Of a stretch of DNA of 64,000 nt, positions 55,979-64,000 are shown in pieces. The stretch is taken from contig JBHGNT010000017.1 in the NCBI GenBank assembly GCA_043228905.1, forward strand, positions 17,546,001 through 17,610,000, given 5' to 3'. This DNA comes from Azolla caroliniana. Its lineage: Eukaryota; Polypodiophyta. Below the pieces are notes generated by a model, which saw only the letters and a list, made by a program, of their open reading frames with translations, did no database searches and had not been told where the DNA came from. Made by a program: the position numbers and the translations under genes. Numbering within the stretch: position 1 is the stretch's first letter; each line of letters opens with the position of its first letter.

Positions 55979-56498
55979 AACAGTCCCGAATGACCAAGCA
56001 AGGCAGCAGGAAAGGAGCGGAGACCGCGACACCACCGAGTCGGTTGACTCGATTGTCGCGTTCGACTTCGGATCGGCTGAAGAAGCCGAGGGCGGACCCG
56101 CGGAAAAGTCTGGAAGCGGACAGAAGGGGAGCAGCCGAAGGAGAAAGCCGAAGCCAACCACGCATGGGGAAGATGACGCCATCGAGGGCGAGAAGACCAA
56201 AGACGAGTTGGAGACAGCCAACTCGGATGAGAGCGAAAACCAATCGGAGGTAACCGAGTCGGTTCGGATGTTTGATTCAGATACGCTGAATCAACCGAGG
56301 CCCAAGCGGAAGAAAAGGCAGCAGGAGAAGCGTCAACACTGCAACAACAGAAGAGCTGATAAGGGCCACGTGAGCAGACAAGCCGACCGGAAGGGTTGAA
56401 GCGCGCGGAGTCGAACAGGTCGTGGAGCGCGAGCGAGGTGTGAAGCCAGGAGGAACCGGAGCTGTGAGCCCGAAGATCCCGAAGAGCCTCAAGTTGAG
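55979..56498 (+). CDS. Copia E: extra 3' module between two polypurine tracts
   Basis: The RNase H frame continues for about 140 more codons to a stop at 56397-56399, then about 100 bp of non-coding sequence lead to the true tract (56499-56510). The added protein is charged and probably disordered: acidic/serine parts (TANSDESENQSEVTES) and basic parts (SRRRKPKP, RPKRKKRQQEKR, the latter like a nuclear localisation signal). The S/D-rich and LNQ-plus-basic segments align with the module of copia B (2922-3501). No known domain is recognised. The function is unknown; it might have aided nuclear entry or nucleic-acid binding. Confidence 0.6.
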
Positions 56499-56510
56499 CT
56501 TGAGGGGGAG

Positions 56511-56952
56511 TGTTGAGAGACAAGCTCAACATCGGCCGGATCGGCTGAAGAAGCCGAGGACCGGATCGGTTGGGACCGATCGGTTAGGCCGAATGCGTAA
56601 ACCGGTACGCAGACCGGTGCGTAGATAGGGCCGGATCGGTGCGGAAACCGGGAGGCCGTTAGGAAAGATATTCCGTGAGGAATATGTTTGGGAGTTAGTG
56701 TAGGAGCTCTCAATGAGCATTGAAGTACTGTCAGTACTTTTGTCAGTCCTTCTAGGACTTGTATAAAAGTGTTCATTGAACACACATATGTATAGAGTCG
56801 TGAATAGAGGTTGAATATAGTTCTTGTGTGTTCTCTCTCTCACTCTCTCTGTCTCTCCCGCGTATACTGCGTAAGCTCAAGCTCTCCATTAAACCTGAGT
56901 TTTCTTCCTTCTGTTCGGTCTTCACACTTGCTTCCGCACGCTACTTTTTACA
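56511..56952 (+). repeat. Copia E: 3' LTR (442 bp)
   Basis: Identical to the 5' LTR except at three CG sites. It ends TTTTTACA and is followed by the target duplication ATGAT at 56953-56957. Confidence 0.95.
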
Positions 56953-59900
56953 ATGATTATCTTCATCATTGTATAACTTGGAACACCTAGCTTTCCAAAG
57001 AACCCATAGAGACAACGAGGAGACAATCTGCCAAACATAACTCCGTGAGAAGAACTTGATTCCATGCAAGGAGCTTGATGTAGAATATACCTGAAAACTT
57101 CTTACATGTAAAGACAAGGAAGAATGATTATAATGATAAAAAGCCCTTTGTTGATCCAACATTCCCTAGAAGACTGCACCCCACGTGAAAATAGTAGACC
57201 TATACTTACGACCTAGAAGCCTAAGAATTCGACACCAAAAACTTTTTGCGGAAACACATTCCCAAAATACATGATGCAATGTCTCATCCGCAAACCCACA
57301 CATAATACATGACCAATTACTCACCGATCCCCTCAACAAATCACCTACTGGCAATGCATAATGAATCATCAACCACCGAAAATGCAATATCTTATTGATG
57401 CATTTAATTGACCAAAACTGTTTCCAAAACATAACCATATGAGCAGATGAAACATTACCTTCCTCCCAATACTTTTTTCCAGCAGGTATCAGCTCGGTCT
57501 GCTTCAACATAAAATTCTTGCCAAACGCCACTGAATATGTGAAGAAAGGAAGGACCTTAGTCGAAGAGTCAGACATGGACAATTTCCAACCATAATCCGC
57601 TGGATCCCACTACAGGTCATCAATTGGTTTAGAGTCTAACACTGAAATATGAGATGAGAAATAGCAATTAGTGGACTAGGATCGATATATATATATTTAT
57701 CTAATCTAGCAATTACTCGCATTGGAAATTGCTTCGCATCAAACATGATTGGAGACTCCTCATCCACTAGTATCAACCTACCATTGTCCAAAACTTCATA
57801 AGAATAGAGGTTGCCATTTTGATAATATAACCGAGCTCCTATGAGTATATTGAGTGTCGAGAACATACCGTACCAACTCTGAAAATGATCGAATTGCAAT
57901 CTTGGCACTATGACCTAATACATCGTGGACAATTGTGATAACATGATCTGAGCCCCTCTTAAGTTAGATAACCTATTCCTTTGATCTTGTGTAGAGGACT
58001 GCATAAACTTTATCCAATCTGCAACCGTACGAGCTGGTCCACTATCCATTACAGCCCATGATAACCTAGGGCATAAACCCAAAACACATGCAGCTTCATC
58101 AGTAAATAAAGGATTCCATATCAATGGGTGGCAAGAAAACGAGTGCTTGCCGAAGACTTTCCTATGCCTGAAAAATTCCATTGAAGAAACACAACGATCC
58201 ATCATTGGACTTAGGTAGCTGGAAATTTGCATTAAAGAACCATCTAAGACTATCCTTCCATTGACCACCTACTGAAGGCTTGACCTTATGTAAATGCTGA
58301 ATCCATAGCTTTTTCCATAACTCCTCTCTTGGCAATAAACTCCTAACAACATGTTTAGTAAGTAAAACTTTGCTTTGCATAAATGGATCAATCAAACCTA
58401 AACCTCCTTTTTGTTTAGCTTGTATCAGAATAGACCAAGCTACCTTTGCTATAGAATTGTTTGACCTATTGTTCCCCCAAATAAAATTTCGTACTAAACG
58501 TTGAACTTTCAACATTATTGACCTAGAAAACAACCATGTAGATGCTATATACCAAATCGAGGACAACAACACCGAATTAGCTACAACTACCCGTCTAGTT
58601 AAGGATAATTTTTCTTTATTCCAATATACTAATTTATTTCTTAATCTTAACAATAAGGGTGCAATCATATCTTCTGTCTTTAATCCCACACCCACTCGAC
58701 AACCTAGATACCTAATAGACTGACCTTGAGGTATCCATGTGAATCCTAAGGAAGGTACATTAACTAGCGATCTCCCGAAGTGACCCAAAAACCTAATGAT
58801 TTATCCCAATTTATCAATGCACCCGATGCATCTGAGAAATCATCCACGACCTTTTGCACTTGTAACAAATTACAATGTGAGGCTTGAACATATAAAGCTG
58901 TATCATTAGCGAATTCACTATCCACACCAACATTTGCCATTGGTAGTGCTAAACCTTTAATATTTACATATTGAGAATTTAAATGTACAGAAAATGCTTC
59001 AGATACTAGCAAAAACAGGAAAGGAGCAAGTGGACATCCCAGCCGTACAAATCTTGAAATAGAAAACCGCCTACCAATGTCCCCTACAAATAAGAGAGAA
59101 CTATTTGCATTACGATATAATGCTGAAACTCCTCGTATCCATGTGCTTGGGAAACCCATCCTGAAGAGTGTTCCCTCCATAAAATCCCAGTCCACTCTGT
59201 CGTAAGCTTTTTCAAAATCAAGAATATAACACCATCAAATCTTGCTTCTGCACTTCCGCGAAGGTCACCATTTCCCAAAAGAGAATAATATTATCAAAGA
59301 TACTTCGCTCTTGCAAAAAACCAGTTTGGGTATCATGAATCAACTCCGAAAGATAAGTTGTAACCGTCTAGCTATTGTTTTTGCTAATATCTTATAAATA
59401 ACATTCAACAAGGTGATTGGTCTCCAATGGCTAAGCTCTTCTAATTGTCCACTTGTTTTAGGAATCATATAGATTAAACCCTCCTTCCATTCTTGTGGCA
59501 TATTTCCAGAATCTAAAATATGTTGATAGGCTTTGGTCAACCCATCACCTATCAAATCCCAATACTAGATATACCATTGAATTCCCAACCCATCCAAACT
59601 AGGACAAACATCCTTTGCAAGGGCTTTTATTGCTTTAAAAACCTTGTGAGGACTTAATGGTTGTAAAGACAACCTAAAAGATTTCCAGAAACCCTATTAT
59701 GAATCCTAGACCATATGATGTCCCTCTTAACTAGATTAGCCTCAGAAAAGGGTCTAGCTTTTAACAAAGCCTCATAATAATCAGAGGCTATTTGTTGCAT
59801 CTGACTAGGATTTGTGGTATAGGAGCCATCAGGACATTTTAATCTAGAAATCCTAGTTGATGACTTATGATGATTATGCACTGCAAAGACACAACTTATT

Positions 59901-60664
59901 GACTTTATCTCTCGATTCAGCCCATGTGGATGATATATTGTGATAATTAAAATCAACAAAAATCTTTTCTAAGTCCAATATTTGATTCCCTACTTGTACC
60001 ACTTGAGAACTTATATAACTTGAATATGGTCTTCTCTCTTGCAAATGTTGCAGGGATTTCAATCCCCTACGAAGCCTACCTATTTTAGTTAAAGACGCAT
60101 AAAATACTTGTTTAGCTTTACTGTTAAAAAATTGTTGTGTTTCACTAATAGCCTTCTGGACACTAGATAATGCATAATCATAGGAGTAGTCATACTTATT
60201 CCAAATATTATGCACAGTAGGAGAACAATCTGGGCTAAGAAACACATGATTCGGAATTCTAAACCTTGAGTTCTTATAATGCTCATGTAAGACTATAACT
60301 AACCGAAGCAGTGCATGATCAGAAAAGGAAAATGAAGGTATGATTCCAATGGAACCTCCTTTGTCCCATAAAAACTTATTAGCGTAGAATCTATCTAAAC
60401 TAGACAAATTTGCATGTGACTGTCTTCTATCTGATCTTGAATACTCTAAGGAATCTTGTATCCTTGCAAAAGAAGACACATGCCACAAGTCCAATAAACC
60501 TAAAGAAAAAATTAAACGTTCCCATTCATATAGTTCTAAACACACCCATCCTCCAACATATTAAAATCACCCGCAATTGCCCAGTGGTCAACAACCGGTA
60601 ATTGTGCCATTAGGCTCTTCCAAAATATCGTTCTATCTTTAGTATGATTCGGTGCATATATATT
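56953..60664 (-). pseudogene. LINE-2: L1-type non-LTR retrotransposon, split by copia E and H
   Basis: Minus-strand ORF2. The endonuclease part (about 59874-60664) has IYAPNHTKDRTIFW, WAIAGDFNMLEDG and SLDRFYANKFLWD..SFSDHALL. The RT part covers SHWRPITLLNVIYKILAKTI (59340-59555) and WDFMEGTLFRMGFP to RLGCPLAPFLFLLVSEAF, with the catalytic site reading EFANDTALY, where FADD became FAND (58764-59195). Then come WKRV-type KVAWSILIQAKQKGGLGLIDP (58162-58788) and zf-RVT (57166-57582: FWKQFWSIKCINKILHFRWL, CIMCGFADETLHHVFWEC). Several stops interrupt it. Copia H cuts the endonuclease at 60665, so the true 5' end is beyond the window. Copia E cuts the C-terminus. Confidence 0.88.
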
Positions 60665-60824
60665 TGTTAAGTAATTAGGTAATTAACTAGGGTTAATTAG
60701 AGACTAATTATATGGTTACGTTAAGCAGCGGAAGATTAGTATGATATGCGCGTGAGAGTGTGTGAGAGGAAGAGAGAGAGAGAGAGGAAGTTACACTTGA
60801 ACACAAAGATAAATGGGGGATGAT
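60665..60824 (-). repeat. Copia H: 3' LTR, distal part
   Basis: Plus strand TGTTAAGTAATTAGG ... to the ATGAT at 60820-60824. It resumes at 61555 after the nested solo LTR. Confidence 0.7.
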
Positions 60825-61549
60825 TGTTGGGAGACAGGTCCCTCCGGATGGGAAGGGAGAAGAACGGTATGAGGAGTACCCGGCTATGGAGAGCCGGATG
60901 ATACAGGCCCGGTGTGAACCGGATGAGGAGTACCCGGCTACGGAGAGCCGGATGATACAGACCCGGTATGAACCGGATGAGGAGTACCCGGCTACGGAGA
61001 GCCGGATGATACAGGCCCGGTGAGAACCGGATGAGGAGCACCCGGCTACGGAGAGCCGGATGGCGCAGACCCGGTATGAACCGGAGGAAGAGACATATTC
61101 GTAAATATGTTTTTGAGAGCCCATCGAGGCTATATTTGTAAATAGCCGAAAAGTCATATTAGTATAAATATGACTTAGGGCAAACTTTTAGCATGTGGTT
61201 GTTAATTTCTGTCTTGCACGAAATCAGAGCGTGTAACTGTATAGAGAGAGAGAGAGAGAGAGAACGAGGTCGTTGCCTCTGTTGTAACCGCCGTCTGTGG
61301 CGAAGATCGTGAGCACGAGGTCGTTGCCTCCATGGACTCATTGTTTTGTACATTCTTACATAGTGACAGTTTGCAGCCTGTGGCTTGCCGTGGTTTTTCC
61401 CTAGTTTGGGGTTTTCCACGTAAACCTCCTGTGTAGTGTGTGTATATCTTCCTCTCCTTTGTGTCGTGTTCTATTTCCTATTTTCTGTGCATGAAAATAA
61501 TCTCGGTTGTGGCCGAGCGTTGCGCATAAGGAACGTTGGGTTCCCGACA
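60825..61549 (+). repeat. Solo LTR inside copia H LTR, target duplication ATGAT
   Basis: 725 bp, TGTTGGGAGACAGG ... GTTCCCGACA, flanked by ATGAT (60820-60824 and 61550-61554). A TATA box (AGTATAAATATGAC, near 61160) gives plus orientation. It includes a four-unit 54-bp repeat at 60869-61085 and a GA microsatellite at 61240-61262. Confidence 0.92.
60869..61085 (+). repeat. 54-bp tandem repeat within solo LTR
   Basis: Four units around GAGTACCCGGCTACGGAGAG, CCGGATGATACAG, CCCGGT and GAACCGGATGAG, over 90% alike by eye. Each holds inverted parts (CCGGCT and AGCCGG; CCGGT and ACCGG). Because 54 is a multiple of three, it shows as a repeated peptide frame, which is probably an artefact. Confidence 0.9.
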
Positions 61550-61554
61550 ATGAT

Positions 61555-61834
61555 TGACTATATTGAAAAGTGTCATCAACTACAAAAATACCCACAATGA
61601 GGTATATATACAACCCATGTGCAAAGGTGCACATGTGTGGGTAGAACATAGGTACTTATGCGTAAGTCCTACATTAAATGTACTAAGGAGTGGAGGATCT
61701 AGAATATCCCACTTAAGTACAAGGTCCTATTTAAAGGCTTAAGGTCAACACATTAACTAGATTCGATCTAGGTAACTACTAAGTTACATGTGTTGACTAA
61801 CTAGATTAAACTAGTTGAGCTTGATATCTCAACA
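61555..61834 (-). repeat. Copia H: 3' LTR, proximal part
   Basis: It ends on the plus strand with GAGCTTGATATCTCAACA; the minus-strand start TGTTGAGATATCAAGCTCAA forms the same short hairpin as other copia LTRs here. The tract CTTGAGGGGGC (minus) follows at 61836-61846. Confidence 0.85.
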
Positions 61835-61846
61835 TGCCCCCTCAAG

Positions 61847-62133
61847 CTCAAGTGTGAGGCGTCCAACGTCCGGTTTAGCTTCCTTCGGCTTCGTCGGCAT
61901 CGGTGCGGGTTGCAGCTTTCTTCGCGGCATTGCGCGGCTTTCTTTGCATCTTCACGGCTTCGTTGTGCGGCTCTCCGCGGCTTTGTTGCGCGGCGTTGCA
62001 CGGCTTTCTTCGCGTCTTCGCGGCTTCGTTGCGCGGTTCTCCGCGGCGGCTTTCTTTGCGGCGTTGCACGGCTTTCTTCGCGTCTTCGCGGCTTCGTTGA
62101 GCGGCTCTCCGCGGCTTTGTTGTCCCCCTCAAG
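61847..62133 (-). pseudogene. Copia H: arginine/lysine repeat module replacing RT-RNase H
   Basis: GC-rich tandem repeats of about 70 bp on the minus strand, centred on CGCGAAGACGCGAAGAAAGCC. They encode basic repeats such as RSREDAKKAVQRR in one frame and EAAKTRRKPCNAA in another. The reading frame from the integrase linker (NEYMAHHYALTMKVVVEQEPED) runs through HRLEGDN, across a polypurine-like tract (62123-62133), through the repeats and up to the LTR without a stop. About five codons remain between EPED and the tract, so the RT-RNase H region was removed cleanly. Whether the basic tail is translated is unknown. Confidence 0.6.
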
Positions 62134-63960
62134 CCTGTGACGATGGCTTGGATCCTCGGGCTCTTGTTCGACCACTACCTTCATTGTGAGGGCATAGTGA
62201 TGGGCCATATACTCGTTGTAGGCGTAATGAGTGACTTGGGTCTTCGCTCGTGATGAGCGGCGGAGTTTCTCGTTTGTCGATGTGAGTGCCTTCTTTACTC
62301 CGGGTGTCCTCATGATGGGTACACCGAACTCACTGTCTAGTGAGCGAGCTGAATCATCCGAATCACGGTCGTCGGGGTGGACCTCGACTTCGTATTCGGG
62401 CATCTTACCTTTGCCTTTGTCCGATGTCGGACTTGGCCGCGATGTGTTTTCATCGCGTGGAGGCTCTTGTGGGCCAATTAGCTCGGTAGAGCTTGGATTG
62501 TCCTTCGGTGGAGGACTTGGCCGAGTTTCGTCGTCTGAGTTGGCGTTCAACTCTTCCTCGATCGGGTCGGATGGAGTCGCATCGGGCTTATACCAAGATG
62601 CTGATTCGTCGAAAACGACTTATCCGCACCGCTCGGGTCGAGGGGTTGAAGCACTTGTACGCCTTTTTCGTGGACAAGTATCCTATGAGGATACATTCTT
62701 CCGACTTCGCGTCGGGCTTCTCTCGACTTTCGTTCGGGATGCGTACATTCGCAATGCTTCCGAACACCTTGAGGTGCGAGAGGATGGGCTTCCTTCCAAC
62801 AAAGATCTTGTATGGAGTAAGCTCGTGCACGTTATTTCTGGTGCATCGATTCATGAGATAGACGGCCGTGGATGCCGCTTCCGCCCAATAGAAGTTCGGC
62901 ATGTGCTTCTCACGCATCATGGCACGTGCTACCTCGAGTATTTGCCGATTCTTTCTCTCGGCTACTCCATTTTGTTGGGGAGTGTGTCGGCATGAGAATT
63001 CTCTACGAATGCCTTCACCTTGGAGGTAAGAGGTGAACTCGTCGGAGAAGTACTCCTTTCCTCCGTCTGATCGTAGGCATCGAATGTGCCGACCGGTTTC
63101 TTTCTCCACTTGGCTTTTGAGCCTTTGAAAGTGGGAGAGCACTTCACTCTTCTTCTTCATTGGGTATATCCACGTGTAGCGCGTGTGGTCGTCGATGAAG
63201 GTGACGTAGTAGCGGCATCCGCCGAGCATCGGCATTTGAGCCGGTCCCCGTACATCCGAGTGTATGACGTCGAGGAGGCCTTTGCTTGTGGAGCTCTCCT
63301 TCGGGAATGGGAGTCGATGTTGTTTGCCGAGTTGGCATGCTTCACACACTTGGTCGACTCGTTTCGATTCGAAGGCCGGGAGTCCGATTACGACTCCCTT
63401 TGACTGCATTCCGCGAAGCCGTTGGAGGTTTACGTGGCCGATTCGCTTGTGCCACAACTCGATGTTTGTCTCGGTCTTGAGACCTTTGGCGTACATGGCC
63501 GATTTTACCTCGTTTGAGTCAAGGATGAACAAGCGACTGTCTCTCCGTCCCATGGCTATGAGTCGGCCGTCTTTCTCGATGAAGCAACCTTCATTGTTGA
63601 AGCAGACTTGCATGCCTTGCTCCATGATTTGGTCGACCGAGACCAAATTCTTTGTTATTGTGGGCACGTGCAAGACATTCTTGATGCAAGTTTGCTCGCC
63701 TTCTTTCCCGAATGGGACATCGCCGATGTGCCGAATGGGATGCGGAGTGTCGTCTCTGGTCTCTATGTAGCCAGGTCGATCCGGCGTTCGCAAGTCGCGA
63801 AACCACTCTTGGTGTGACGTCATGTGGTGCGAGGCGCCGGAGTCTACGAACCACGCGTGTTCGGAGTTGGAGGTGCTAGCAGAGTTTGCGGGATCGGAGG
63901 CCATGATAGAGTTCGCTCTATGCCTCATCATGAAGAGTTTGCTCTATGCCTCATCATGAA
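62134..63960 (-). pseudogene. Copia H: protease, integrase and linker
   Basis: One long minus-strand frame (62588-63931) with protease VDSGASHHMTSHQEWF, the segment NVLHVPTITKNLVSVDQIME, pre-integrase LWHKRIGHVNLQRLRG and zinc block CEACQLGKQHRLPFP. The core follows with LLDVIHSDVRGP, FIDDHTRYTWIY, SDGGKEYFSDEF and NGVAERKNRQILEVARAM, then FGSIANVRIPNESREK and GYLSTKKAYKCFNP. After a frame change near 62590 the charged linker continues (62180-62550) with KGKGKMPEYEV and NEYMAHHYA. Integrase looks nearly intact (DVRGP for DVWGP). At the right edge, past 63931, only a short duplicated GAAGAGTTTGCTCTATGCC-type segment is seen. Confidence 0.85.
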
Positions 63961-64000
63961 GAGTCCGCCGTAGTTCTCGTATTCCACGTTCGCGGCGTAA

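Larger units (their letters stand above)
51211..56952 (+). mobile_element. Copia element E: complete, young, coding-defective
   Basis: 5742-bp Ty1/copia element with 442-bp LTRs (51211-51652 and 56511-56952), a primer site TGGTATCAGAGC at 51653, a polypurine tract at 56499-56510 and perfect target duplications ATGAT (51206-51210 and 56953-56957). The LTRs differ at only three sites, each a CG in the 3' LTR that is TG or CA in the 5' LTR. The internal order is gag, protease, integrase, RT, RNase H, extra module. It cannot encode its own enzymes: it has six stops, one frame shift and one RT deletion. It sits in LINE-2. Confidence 0.95.
60665..64000 (-). mobile_element. Copia element H: 3' part, RT-RNase H deleted
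   Basis: Minus-strand copia entering from the right edge: protease, integrase, linker, short repeat module, polypurine tract (61836-61846) and 3' LTR (60665-61834). The LTR contains a nested solo LTR (60825-61549) with one ATGAT duplicate; without them it is 440 bp, the size of E's LTR. The element is inserted in the LINE-2 endonuclease. The reverse transcriptase and RNase H are absent between linker and tract, so it is non-autonomous. The 5' LTR and most of gag are outside the window. Confidence 0.85.

Noticed and set aside
55979-56498. Module of copia E as a captured host gene
   Set aside because: No recognisable host domain and a homologous module in copia B; it looks like an inherited element part, though its ultimate origin is open.
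60820-61023. Repeated EEYPATESRMIQ peptide frame
   Set aside because: It arises from a 54-bp repeat inside an LTR bounded by target duplications; there is no sign of a gene.

Overview
This is land-plant nuclear DNA: a repeat-dense stretch of nested retrotransposons around two spliced host receptor-kinase genes. Evidence for a plant is the Ty1/copia and Ty3/gypsy LTR elements with TGGTATCAGAGC primer sites, L1-type LINEs with a zf-RVT tail, and leucine-rich-repeat receptor-like kinases (LRR-RLKs) with GT-AG introns. The species cannot be named from the sequence.

Layout. (1) 1-16.1 kb: a copia pol fragment (C, +) is cut by a gypsy element (A, -). A's integrase frame is split by a compound copia insertion (B, -, 2224-8294) flanked by the near-perfect target duplication ACATC/ACGTC. 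Next come an isolated copia 3' LTR, the 5' half of copia D (-), and, inside D's LTR, gag-only gypsy K (-, 10479-15807). (2) 16.5-22.95 kb: old copia F (-) carries two solo LTRs with target duplications. (3) 23-33.6 kb: AT-rich intergenic DNA with minisatellites, SINE/tRNA-like pieces, LINE-1 (-, 25.2-28.0 kb) and a decayed gag related to that of K. (4) 33.7-48.7 kb: two tandem three-exon LRR-RLK genes (RLK1 and RLK2, both -). Their second introns hold LINE remnants and, in RLK2, a solo LTR. (5) 49.7-64 kb: a satellite-like array, then LINE-2 (-). LINE-2 is split first by copia E (+, 51211-56952, target duplication ATGAT) and then by copia H (-, from 60665 past the window end). H's LTR itself contains a solo LTR (target duplication ATGAT).

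Host genes. RLK1 (about 1088 aa) and RLK2 (about 1095 aa) are probable plasma-membrane pattern or peptide receptors. Each has a signal peptide, about 23 LRRs broken by an island of about 37 residues, one membrane span and a non-RD kinase. The ectodomain end looks like receptor-like proteins, while the kinase looks like the FLS2/subfamily XII type.

Best leads. Copia elements B, E and H carry an extra 276-580 bp 3' module between two polypurine-tract copies. In H the reverse transcriptase and RNase H are gone and the module is a basic repeat. K is a long gag-only element of repeated modules sharing its termini with integrase-bearing gypsy A. Copia E has nearly identical LTRs although its genes are broken by C-to-T type stops.
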